Below are positions 1 through 6,769 of a DNA stretch of 55,359 bases, piece by piece. Both the position numbers and the translations under genes were made by a program. The stretch comes from Catenulispora sp. MAP5-51 (GTDB lineage Bacteria; Actinomycetota; Actinomycetes; Streptomycetales; Catenulisporaceae). Location of the stretch: assembly GCF_041261205.1 (NCBI RefSeq), contig NZ_JBGCCH010000042.1, forward strand, positions 1 to 55,359, read 5' to 3'. The notes under the pieces were generated by a model. That model made no database searches. It worked only from the letters and a program-made list of their open reading frames with translations, and was not told where the DNA came from. How positions within the stretch are numbered: the stretch's first letter is position 1; each line of letters begins with the position of its first letter.

Positions 1-64
1 GATCTGGCACAACACCAAGACCGGCGCACCCAGCAAGCGATCACTAATCGCTTACGACCACTGA
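1..64 (+). CDS. C-terminal tail of an insertion-sequence transposase (partial)
   Basis: The window opens inside a reading frame that starts at base 2, reads IWHNTKTGAPSKRSLIAYDH and ends at TGA 62-64. An ending of the form WHN...RSLxAYDH is typical of actinobacterial DDE transposases (IS5/IS982-like). Only 20 residues are visible, so the family assignment rests on that tail. The rest of the element lies to the left of the window. No convincing terminal inverted repeat could be identified in bases 65-103. Confidence 0.55.
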   Translation, partial: IWHNTKTGAPSKRSLIAYDH

Positions 65-103
65 CCAGCCCAACGATCGGACTCAATCATCTAGGACGCG
101 GGG

Positions 104-1519
104 TCAGGGGCGTGCGACGGCCGCGCGCACGCTTCGCACGCGTGCACCGGCATCGCGATGCATTCGCAGAGCCGTGATGGTCACGCTCAACGAGAACAGC
201 GCGAGGATCAAAAACGCGACGGTGTAGGCGGTTCGCGCACTCGGCGTCCCCGGCAGCAGATGTCCCAGCGGGCCGCCGGCGCGCAGCGCGATGGTGCTCA
301 CCGCGATCGCCAGGCCCGCGGACATCTGGAACGCGGTGGCGCTGATGGCGTTGGCGTCCGGCATCTCCTGCGGTGCCACATCGCTGAAGGCGACGGTGCT
401 GAAGGCGGTGAGCGCCACCGAGCGTGCGATCCCGGTGACCAGTACCAGCGCGCAGGTCAGCACGATCGGCGTCCCGGCCGTGAGCAGGCCGACCGCGGCC
501 ATCGCCACAGCCATCACCAGCGTGGAGACCACCAGTACCGGTCGGAAGCCGAACCGGTTGAGCAGGGGTGTGGTGGCCGGCTTGATGCCGATGTTGCCCA
601 CGAAGATGAACAGCACCACCGCGCCGGACTTGACCGCGCTCCAGGCGAAGACGTTCTGGAACAGCAGCGGCATCAGGAAGGGGCCGGCGCCGACGACGAT
701 CCAGAACAGCGAGCCGCCGCTGACCGAGGCGCGCAGCGTGGCGATGCGCAGGACCCTGAGATTCACGAGCGGCGCCTCGGTGCGCAGCAGGTGCCGGGTG
801 GCCGCGGCGAGCAGTGCGGCCGACACCACGGCGGTGGCGGTGGCCGTGCCCCAGGAGATGTGGGCGTCGGAGAACAGGTGCGCGGCGTAGGTGAGGCCGC
901 CGAGGCCAGCGCAGGTGAGGACGACGCCGAGCCGGTCCAGGCGCGGCGGGTGCTGCGTCGGCGTGGTCTCGACGAGGCGCCAGGCGACGGTGAAGGCGAC
1001 GACGCCCAGCGGGATGTTGATGCCGAACATCCAGGGCCAGGAGGCGTAGGTGGTGATCAGTCCGCCGGCCAGCGGGGCCACGACCGGCGCCATCAGCCCG
1101 GGCCACACGATGTAGGCCATGAGCCGCATCAGGTCGGACTTCTCGGCGCCGGCCAGCACGATCAGCCGGCCCACCGGGACCATCATCGCCCCGCCGAAGC
1201 CCTGCAGCACCCGCATGGCGATCAGCACCGGCAGGGTGGTGCTCAGCGCGCATCCCAGCGAGGCGGCGGTGAACACGGCGATCGCGGTCAGGAACACCGG
1301 CCGGGTGCCCCAGCGCCGGGTGAGCCAGCCGCTCAGCGGTATCAGCGCGGCGAAAGTGAGCAGGAAGGAGGTGATGACCAGTCCGATGGCGGCGGAGCTG
1401 ACGTGCAGCGAGCGAGCCATCCGCGGGGCGGCGGTGGTGACGATGGTGCCGTCGAGCATCTCCATGAAGAAGCACCCGGCGACCAGCAGGGCTTTGCTGC
1501 GGTGTGGCTTGTCGATCAT
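104..1519 (-). CDS. MFS multidrug exporter, DHA2 (EmrB/QacA) type
   Basis: A 471-aa integral membrane protein expected to export drugs by proton antiport. The first helix carries the DHA2 signature LDGTIVTTAAPRMARSL. The loop GWLTRRWGTRPVF is MFS motif A, and RVLQGFGGAMMVPVGR and PGLMAPVVAPLAGG match the motif B/C regions. About 14 hydrophobic segments follow. ATG 1519 was chosen because AGAAGG lies just upstream. The longer frame starting at 1597 would run through a promoter and a perfect palindrome (1569-1597), so it is unlikely. The palindrome implies control by a TetR-type repressor, but no obvious cognate regulator is adjacent. Substrate unknown. Confidence 0.9.
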   Translation of the reverse strand: MIDKPHRSKALLVAGCFFMEMLDGTIVTTAAPRMARSLHVSSAAIGLVITSFLLTFAALIPLSGWLTRRWGTRPVFLTAIAVFTAASLGCALSTTLPVLIAMRVLQGFGGAMMVPVGRLIVLAGAEKSDLMRLMAYIVWPGLMAPVVAPLAGGLITTYASWPWMFGINIPLGVVAFTVAWRLVETTPTQHPPRLDRLGVVLTCAGLGGLTYAAHLFSDAHISWGTATATAVVSAALLAAATRHLLRTEAPLVNLRVLRIATLRASVSGGSLFWIVVGAGPFLMPLLFQNVFAWSAVKSGAVVLFIFVGNIGIKPATTPLLNRFGFRPVLVVSTLVMAVAMAAVGLLTAGTPIVLTCALVLVTGIARSVALTAFSTVAFSDVAPQEMPDANAISATAFQMSAGLAIAVSTIALRAGGPLGHLLPGTPSARTAYTVAFLILALFSLSVTITALRMHRDAGARVRSVRAAVARP

Positions 1520-1568
1520 GCGTGGTGCCTTCTGTACGGGGCCAGGCGGAAGCCCGGGCGATGGCTCC

Positions 1569-1597
1569 AGAGTAGACGCAACGTTGCGTCTACTCAA
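1569..1597 (-). promoter_or_regulatory. Promoter with operator palindrome for the MFS exporter
   Basis: On the minus strand TTGAGT (1597-1592) and TACTCT (1574-1569) are separated by exactly 17 bases. The whole spacer lies inside a perfect 26-bp palindrome (1570-1595) whose core is ACGCAACGTTGCGT flanked by GAGTAG and CTACTC. A repressor bound here would block the polymerase. The size and symmetry suit a TetR-family dimer or pair of dimers. The repressor itself is not identified. Confidence 0.75.
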
Positions 1598-1666
1598 GCC
1601 TGCCCGACTTCGGCAGCCCGGCAGCCCGGCGGCCCCGCGGCCCGTACGGCGACCCCGCCGCCCTCC

Positions 1667-2056
1667 TCAGCCCGCGGCCGACCCCGCCAGCAGCTTCCCG
1701 AGCACGTCGACGGCCCCCGGCAGCTCCCGCCGCAGGCTCACCAGATCCAGTCCCTGGTCGCCGACGACGGCCAGCAGCGTGTGGTCCCCGACCGCGGCGA
1801 ACACGACGTGCCCGCCGGCCGCGCGGACGACCGATTCCCGCAGACCCCCGAGCCCGAGATGCGCGGCGGTGCGCGAGCCCAGCGCCATGCTCGCCGCGCA
1901 CAGCGCCGCGAGCGATTCCTGCTCGCCGGAATCGCTGTCGGAGGCGACGAGCAGGCCGTCGGCGGTGGAGATGATGCTGTCGGTGATGCCCACGACCTTC
2001 TCGCGCAGAGCTTGGAGTTCGCTGACGAGGGCGGTGGACGATGACGGTGGCTTCAC
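1667..2056 (-). CDS. Roadblock/LC7-domain protein
   Basis: A 129-aa protein with the Roadblock/LC7 pattern: an N-terminal helix (LVSELQALREKV), then GITDSIISTADGLLVAS, a central helix with SLAALCAASMALGSRTAAHL, and a final strand pair AAVGDHTLLAVVGDQGLDL. Such proteins dimerise and usually modulate small Ras-like GTPases (MglB, or CvnB of actinomycete conservons). GTG 2056 is preceded by GAGGAG. It is the last gene of a same-strand series with the 58-aa protein, the DUF4388 protein and a second Roadblock-like protein. No GTPase, histidine kinase or DUF742 gene is nearby, so this is not a standard conservon. Confidence 0.8.
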   Translation of the reverse strand: MKPPSSSTALVSELQALREKVVGITDSIISTADGLLVASDSDSGEQESLAALCAASMALGSRTAAHLGLGGLRESVVRAAGGHVVFAAVGDHTLLAVVGDQGLDLVSLRRELPGAVDVLGKLLAGSAAG

Positions 2057-2140
2057 AGCATGCTCCTCGGCATGTGCAGCCGTGCGGCTGAACGTCGCGC
2101 GGCCGATGTGGCGGTCGGCGGGTGACAGGTTCGGAAACGG

Positions 2141-2317
2141 TCAGGGAAGACGTTTGAGGACGTCCAGGAGATGGCGCACCGTCTGGTCGGTCGGCGGTGT
2201 CACGCTGTGCATGCCGAGGCCCGGTTTCTCGGCCGTGCGCGGTACGCGGCGTGGCAGGAGGGGATCGCGTGTCGCAAGCGGGTCTGTGTCGTCGGCTTCG
2301 TGGTCCGTGTCACTCAT
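2141..2317 (-). CDS. 58-aa protein translationally coupled to the DUF4388 gene
   Basis: The short frame begins at ATG 2317, whose ATGA overlaps the TGA stop of the upstream DUF4388 gene. It has GGAAGG about nine bases before the start and ends at TGA 2143-2141. The product starts MSDTDHEADDTDPLATRD and ends HLLDVLKRLP. It has an acidic head, a basic middle (LLPRRVPRTAEKPG) and a C-terminal amphipathic helix. No family is recognised. Its reality is supported by the ribosome binding site and by the same 4-base overlap seen one gene upstream. It may be an accessory subunit of the Roadblock/DUF4388 complex; that is inference. Confidence 0.6.
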   Translation of the reverse strand: MSDTDHEADDTDPLATRDPLLPRRVPRTAEKPGLGMHSVTPPTDQTVRHLLDVLKRLP

Positions 2318-3222
2318 GAACTGTCCTTCCCTTCTGTGGTTTCACTTCCTGCCCCGTTCTCGCCGTGCCGGTCGCGGCGCGTCCGGCGCGGCAGTATGTG
2401 CGTCCCGCCCGCCTGGACCTCCGCCGGCGTCGTGACGCGTGCGGTGATCGGCAGTGCCGCGGTGCGGGGCGCCTCCCATTCCACGAGGCGCCGCGCCCGC
2501 AGGCGGGCGATGTCCTGCATCGCCGGGAAGACGCCGCAGCCCAGGAAGAACGCGATGTCCCGCGGCGTCCGCCGGCCGTTGGCGGCCAGCAGGACGGCCT
2601 GCTGGCGCGTGCTGAGTGCTCCCGGATCGATCCGCGCGGCCGGCCGGCACCGGACCGCGGCCAGCTCGGCCAGGGGCGCGCCCCAGGCCTGAGTCAGGGC
2701 ATTGATGCGGCGGGTGGTCTCCTCCGCGAGCGCGCGCGGCGACTCCCCGGGACAGGTCACCAATTCCGGTGGTACCGCGGCCTCGTGCACCGTCCAGCCC
2801 TCCGCCGGACTGAGCGCCATGGCGAAGGCGGCGTCGTACACGGCCGCGATGCACACGGCCTCGAGTTCCCCGTGGCCGATCAGGCCGCGTCCGGTGAGGA
2901 CGGCGTTCAGATCGACGTCGGCGGCCTCTCCTGCCGTCGCGCGCTGCGTGACGGCAGCGGCCCAGCCCGCCTCGTCGATACGCCCCGAGCGGATGAGAAG
3001 CGTCTCGACGGACGGGGCGTTCGGCGTGTCCACCGCGATGACCAGCCCGCGCCGCAGATGGATCGTTCCGCCCGGCGACCCCGACACCTCGACCGCGCCC
3101 GTGAAGTCCTCGGCCAGGAGCTTCACCAGCAGTGCCGGGACGTTCCGCGGCGCGGGCGAAGGCGCGGGCGCGGCCGCGTGCGCAGGCGCGGCGACACCGG
3201 ACGCCGAAGCCGGGACGCTCAT
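2314..3222 (-). CDS. DUF4388-domain protein
   Basis: A 302-aa protein. After an Ala/Pro-rich head (residues 1-27), residues about 28-90 read like DUF4388: LLVKLLAEDFTGAVEVSG, an IHLRRGLVIAVDTP turn, and LLIRSGRIDEAGW. A long helical middle follows, then a winged-helix-like segment (about 205-255, LSTRQQAVLLAANGRRTPRDIAFFLG) and a charged tail. DUF4388 domains accompany response-regulator and gliding/GTPase modules in other bacteria. The start ATG 3222 overlaps the stop of the upstream Roadblock-like gene by ATGA, and its own stop overlaps the next start in the same way. Three genes are therefore coupled. Function is likely regulatory but unproven. Confidence 0.7.
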   Translation of the reverse strand: MSVPASASGVAAPAHAAAPAPSPAPRNVPALLVKLLAEDFTGAVEVSGSPGGTIHLRRGLVIAVDTPNAPSVETLLIRSGRIDEAGWAAAVTQRATAGEAADVDLNAVLTGRGLIGHGELEAVCIAAVYDAAFAMALSPAEGWTVHEAAVPPELVTCPGESPRALAEETTRRINALTQAWGAPLAELAAVRCRPAARIDPGALSTRQQAVLLAANGRRTPRDIAFFLGCGVFPAMQDIARLRARRLVEWEAPRTAALPITARVTTPAEVQAGGTHILPRRTRRDRHGENGAGSETTEGKDSS

Positions 3223-3584
3223 ATCAGGATGCTCCCCGCGAGGTCGGCGGCCTCCCGGACGGCCAGGGCGAGGTTCGACCGCTCGCGGTCCAGGGCCAGC
3301 ACCACGACGGCGGTGTTCATCGGCGCGCGGCTGGGCACCGGGTGCAGCACCTCGTGCAGCCGGCTGCCGGTGACCACGACGCTCTCCAGCTCACCGGGTG
3401 CCCCGGCCTCGTGCAGACCCTCGGTGATCAGGGCGATGAGTTCGGCGATCTCGTGGGGCCGGCCGACTCCTGAGAAGTCCCCCGCCGAGCGGTATGCCAG
3501 ACCCGTGACCTCATCCACCAATGCAGCCCCGATCACTCCAGGAGATTCACACGCTGCGGAGAGCGACATTTCGAGTCTGGGCAC
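3219..3584 (-). CDS. Roadblock-like small protein, paralogue of the 3718-4083 product
   Basis: With GTG 3584 as start (AAGGGG just upstream) the product is 121 aa, the same length as the divergent protein at 3718-4083, and the two align throughout. Shared features are GAALVDEVTG against GVALVDYESG, a central ESVVVTGSRLHEVLHPV against EDILITLSGQYHVIRLL, and ALDRERSNLALAVREA against ALDRSRANLALARHEL. The longer frame back to 3749 runs into the divergent gene and is unlikely. ATG 3569 is a second option but is too far from the ribosome site. The fold is probably Roadblock/LC7-like. It is coupled to the DUF4388 gene by ATGA. Confidence 0.7.
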   Translation of the reverse strand: MPRLEMSLSAACESPGVIGAALVDEVTGLAYRSAGDFSGVGRPHEIAELIALITEGLHEAGAPGELESVVVTGSRLHEVLHPVPSRAPMNTAVVVLALDRERSNLALAVREAADLAGSILI

Positions 3585-3717
3585 CGGAACCCCTTCACTT
3601 CGCGATATGTGCCACGTTACTTTAGTCGTCCGCAAGCGCGACGGGCGAGCTCGGATCCTTATGCATGCGAGATCGTGATCAACGGCCGTGAACAGAATTC
3701 CGGAGTGAGGAAGTCCC

Positions 3718-4083
3718 ATGAACATCGAAGGCGCACTGAAAGAAGCCATGACGGTCGACGGTGCCCTCGGGGTGGCCCTGGTCGACTACGAGAGCGGCAT
3801 GGCGCTCGGCTTCCTGGGCGGCGGCCCGGCGCTGGACCTGGAGGTCGCCGCCGCGGGGAACACCGAGGTGGTGCGAGCCAAGATGCGCACGCTGGCCCGG
3901 CTCGGGCTCAACGAGACGGTCGAGGACATCCTCATCACCCTGTCCGGCCAGTACCACGTGATCCGCCTGCTCCAGAGCAGCGGCGGCACGTTGTTCCTGT
4001 ACCTGGCGCTGGACCGCTCCCGCGCGAACCTGGCCCTGGCCCGGCACGAGCTCAAGCGCATCGGTTCGCTCATCGAGGCCTGA
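3718..4083 (+). CDS. Roadblock-like small protein, divergent paralogue
   Basis: A 121-aa protein starting at ATG 3718 after a GAGGAAG ribosome site. Its alternating beta/alpha pattern (ALGVALVDYESGMALGF, EDILITLSGQYHVIRLL, GTLFLYLALDRSRANLALA) matches the opposite-strand 121-aa protein and the Roadblock/LC7 fold. The 133-base divergent spacer 3585-3717 probably holds promoters for both arms. The stop codon sits in the first unit of a 14-bp tandem repeat (4075-4116). The role is presumably dimerisation with the other Roadblock-like proteins of this island; the partner GTPase, if any, is elsewhere. Confidence 0.7.
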   Translation: MNIEGALKEAMTVDGALGVALVDYESGMALGFLGGGPALDLEVAAAGNTEVVRAKMRTLARLGLNETVEDILITLSGQYHVIRLLQSSGGTLFLYLALDRSRANLALARHELKRIGSLIEA

Positions 4084-4116
4084 ACAGCGAGGCCTGAACA
4101 GCAAGGCCTGAACAAC
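4075..4116. repeat. Three 14-bp tandem units at a gene end
   Basis: GAGGCCTGAACAGC occurs at 4075-4088 and 4089-4102, followed by a variant AAGGCCTGAACAAC at 4103-4116. The first unit contains the stop codon of the Roadblock-like gene, so each unit carries a spare TGA in the same phase-independent position. This looks like replication slippage. No function is evident. Confidence 0.8.
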
Positions 4117-4294
4117 TTAGAGGGCGCATGGCGAACGGGGATATCCCCGATGAATGACGCGAAATAATCGACCCTGTTGTCGCCTTCTGCGAGCCGATTG
4201 TCGGCCGGGCCCGCCCGGATGGAACCCCGAGTGCAATAGGCGGGGAGAACCCCGGTGCCGGGCCTTTTCGCACGGTCCTGATATAACGTTCCGT

Positions 4295-4804
4295 ATGAGC
4301 CGAGCGATCGGAACGTCCGGGACCGCCGTGGTCGTCGGCATAGGCGAACCCGTCGGCCGCGCGGTGGCCTGCGCGCTGCTCGCGGCCGGCTACCGGGTCG
4401 CGGCCTCGGCGGACGAGCCGGCCGTGCTGGACGAGGCCAGGGCGGCTTTCACGCCGGTCCACGGCGATGCTTTCGAGCCGCTGCTCGGCCACGCCGACAA
4501 CCCGGCGCTGGCGGACTGGGCCATCGGGGAGTACCGCCCGGACCTTCTTGTCCTGCTCGCCGGCGCGGACGAGACCGCCGCGGCGCAGGCCGCCTTCCTG
4601 TGGTGCCGCGAGGTGTTCACGGGCCTGCTCGCGAACAGCACGACGATCGTCGTCTCCGGCCACCGCGCGGTGCGGGACCTCGTCGCGGACGCGGCAGGCC
4701 AGTCGGAGGCGGCCCCGCGGTTCGGAATCAGGTTCCTGCATCAGGACACCGCCGCGACGGTCGAGGAGACCGTCGCGGCGGTGTTGACTGAAGCAGGACT
4801 CTGA
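4295..4804 (+). CDS. Short Rossmann-fold (SDR-like) protein
   Basis: A 169-aa protein opening with a nucleotide-binding strand-turn-helix GTAVVVGIGEPVGRAVACAL (residues 9-28). It continues with strands ending in LLVLLAG and TIVVSGHRAV. It resembles a shortened short-chain dehydrogenase: the GxxxGxG-type turn is degenerate (GIGEPVG), and no clear Tyr-x-x-x-Lys pair is present, so enzymatic activity is doubtful. ATG 4295 is preferred over the frame at 4154 because sequence before it lacks coding character. There is no ribosome site, but TATAAC at 4282-4287 lies at a distance that would give a leaderless transcript. Confidence 0.55.
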   Translation: MSRAIGTSGTAVVVGIGEPVGRAVACALLAAGYRVAASADEPAVLDEARAAFTPVHGDAFEPLLGHADNPALADWAIGEYRPDLLVLLAGADETAAAQAAFLWCREVFTGLLANSTTIVVSGHRAVRDLVADAAGQSEAAPRFGIRFLHQDTAATVEETVAAVLTEAGL

Positions 4805-4837
4805 ACTCTGACGAGCCAGGAGCGGAGGCCGGAAGCC

Positions 4838-4877
4838 GGAAGCCCAAAGCGGGAAGCCCAAAGCCGGAAGCCCAGCC
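4838..4877. repeat. 14-bp tandem repeat downstream of the SDR-like gene
   Basis: GGAAGCCCAAAGCG (4838-4851) is followed by GGAAGCCCAAAGCC (4852-4865) and a partial unit GGAAGCCCAGCC (4866-4877). One further GGAAGCC lies at 4831. It occupies the convergent gap between the SDR-like gene and the NAGPA-domain gene. No strong hairpin was seen there. Confidence 0.8.
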
Positions 4878-4893
4878 TCGCCCCCCGCCGGTG

Positions 4894-6576
4894 TTACGGA
4901 AGCACCTGGACCGTGTCCCCGACCGGCCGCTCGCCGGTCGCGTCCGAGGTGTTGTTGACCAGCTGACCGTCCACGGCCATCGCGGTGGAACCGCCGCCGT
5001 CCAGGTTCAACGCCTGCACCGCGCCCAGCGAGCGCATGAACTCGGCCTCCTCGTACAGCGTGAAGCCCTCGCTGCCGGCGGTCAGCCGGCCGTCGACGGT
5101 CACCAGGATCAGGTCGCCGCAGGCGTCGACGCCTGCGATCGTGCGCGGCTGGCGCGCGTTGGCCCACTGGTAGTTGTACGACAGGTCGCGCGGGTCGACG
5201 ACGCCCTCGGTGGCCGCGTCGATGTCGATCCGTCCGTCGCGCACCAGCACCGGCGCGGCGCTGACGACGCTGTCCCCGGCGCCCAGGTGCAGCCGCCGGC
5301 CGGTCGAGGCGTCGGCCACCGACTCGTCCACGGTGAGCCGGTGCCCGACCACGGCGTGCGCGCTCAGCCAGCCGGCCGAGCTGCCGATGCCCTGCAGCAC
5401 ACTGCCGCCGGCCGGGACCGAGCCGCCGCGGGCGCCGACAGAGAGGACCTTGCCGGAGCCGTCGAGCACGACCTGCGTGCCGGCGCCGCCGGGCAGCGCG
5501 GCCGCGAACTCCGGCGTGAACAGCACCAGGTCGTCGGCCTCGGTGCAGGTGATGTCCTGCACAGGGTGCGTCGTGGGCAGCGAGCCGGTACGGCCGCAGT
5601 CGCGCAGCAGCCCCGGAACCCTGTTCACGCCCTGGATCTGGAGGGACGACGCCCCGGAGCGGACCGTCGCCGTGCTGCTCAGGTTCGCCACCTGGACGCG
5701 CTTGCCGCCGTCCTGGATCACCAGCGCGCCGCGTGCGCCGGAGGACAGGGATTCGAGCTTGCCGTCGTAGACGCCGAGCCCGGACTGCGTGCCCTGCACG
5801 CCGTCGGCGTTGGAGGTGATGAAGAACCCGCCGTTCACCCCGACCAGCGACCCCAGCTGCGCCGCGACCGAGGACGTGGTCAGGCGCTGGGCGACGTTGC
5901 CGTCGTGGGTGGCCTCGACGGTGCCGCCGAACGTGTGCGGGTTGATCACGGCGACGTGGATGTTCTCCACGTCCGCGGGCGTCTGGACGTCGTACCCGGT
6001 CCACTCGCTGATGGCGGTGAACCCGGCCGCCTTCACCGCGGCCAGCTCGGTCCCGGCGGCGGCCTGGGTCGGGAACTGCCCGACCCGCACTCGGTAGCCC
6101 ATCAGCCCGTGCTGCGTGTCCGCGTAGCCGGGCCAGCGCACCGCCTCGACGCGCGCCTGGATGCCCTTGGTCTGGAGCTGCGCCGCGGCGTTCTGGGCCC
6201 AGGACTGCGACTCGACCTCGGCGTTGGCCGGGTTGCCGGTGATCGCGCTGGTGGTCGGCTGCTCGACGGTCACGGTCCAGAACGGCGTCACACCGGCGTT
6301 CTTGATGGTCATGGTGCTCACCCGGACGCCGGGCGCGACGCTCTTGGTGGTCCACTGCTCCTGACCCAGACCCCTGACGAAGGCCGAGCCGGCCGGAGCG
6401 GCCAGACCGGCCAGGGCGGCCGAGGCGGAGTCGCCGTTCGGGGCGGTGTGCGCCTGGGCCGAGGCGGCGGTGTACGCCCCGAGCGGCCCGGCCAGGACGA
6501 GAACGGCCGCGGCCGTGAGTGCGCCGCGCCGGCGGGTCCGGGCGGCTATGGACGGGTGGTGGTGCTGCTTGGACAT
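4894..6576 (-). CDS. Secreted SPOR plus NAGPA (phosphodiester glycosidase) domain protein
   Basis: A 560-aa exported protein. Residues 1-42 form a signal peptide (RRRGALTAAAVLVLAGPLGAY, then ASAQA). Residues about 125-195 look like a SPOR/sporulation-related domain (GYRVRVGQFPTQAAAGTELAAVKAAGF), which binds denuded peptidoglycan. The C-terminal half is a DUF2233/NAGPA domain: VGVNGGFF near residue 240 and the hallmark ALNLDGGGSTAMAVDGQLVN near residue 530. The family is named for the enzyme that uncovers mannose-6-phosphate, and bacterial members act on phosphodiester-linked sugars of the envelope. ATG 6576 is followed by a basic head. It diverges from the AfsR-type regulator. Confidence 0.85.
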   Translation of the reverse strand: MSKQHHHPSIAARTRRRGALTAAAVLVLAGPLGAYTAASAQAHTAPNGDSASAALAGLAAPAGSAFVRGLGQEQWTTKSVAPGVRVSTMTIKNAGVTPFWTVTVEQPTTSAITGNPANAEVESQSWAQNAAAQLQTKGIQARVEAVRWPGYADTQHGLMGYRVRVGQFPTQAAAGTELAAVKAAGFTAISEWTGYDVQTPADVENIHVAVINPHTFGGTVEATHDGNVAQRLTTSSVAAQLGSLVGVNGGFFITSNADGVQGTQSGLGVYDGKLESLSSGARGALVIQDGGKRVQVANLSSTATVRSGASSLQIQGVNRVPGLLRDCGRTGSLPTTHPVQDITCTEADDLVLFTPEFAAALPGGAGTQVVLDGSGKVLSVGARGGSVPAGGSVLQGIGSSAGWLSAHAVVGHRLTVDESVADASTGRRLHLGAGDSVVSAAPVLVRDGRIDIDAATEGVVDPRDLSYNYQWANARQPRTIAGVDACGDLILVTVDGRLTAGSEGFTLYEEAEFMRSLGAVQALNLDGGGSTAMAVDGQLVNNTSDATGERPVGDTVQVLP

Positions 6577-6769
6577 GGAACTCCCTGACTCGGTGATCGG
6601 AGAAATCAGAATCCAGCTGGCTTAACGGGTTGTTGAGCACGCACGACGGGGCGGGGAATGACCGGCGACTGAACGAATGAGCAAACGGCGGGGGCGGCCA
6701 CGGCGTACCCTGTGAGCGCTGTCAAGACTGTGGGGCAGGCGGCTTGTTGGCACAACGGGAGGCACAGTC

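Noticed and set aside
158-2044. A 628-codon open frame on the plus strand opposite the MFS exporter
   Set aside because: The translation is Arg/Gly/His/Gln-rich with no domain, and the opposite strand encodes a clear transporter. It is a GC-codon artefact.
3585-3749. N-terminal extension of the Roadblock-like protein at 3219
   Set aside because: The extension overlaps the divergent gene's start and promoter, and removing it gives a protein that matches its paralogue in length.
4070-6640. An 856-codon minus-strand frame overlapping the NAGPA gene
   Set aside because: It runs through several genes in another frame and has Arg/Gly-rich low-complexity translation.
6577-6769. A large regulatory RNA in the divergent gap between the NAGPA and AfsR-type genes
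   Set aside because: Only short imperfect inverted repeats are visible and no recognised riboswitch core is present.
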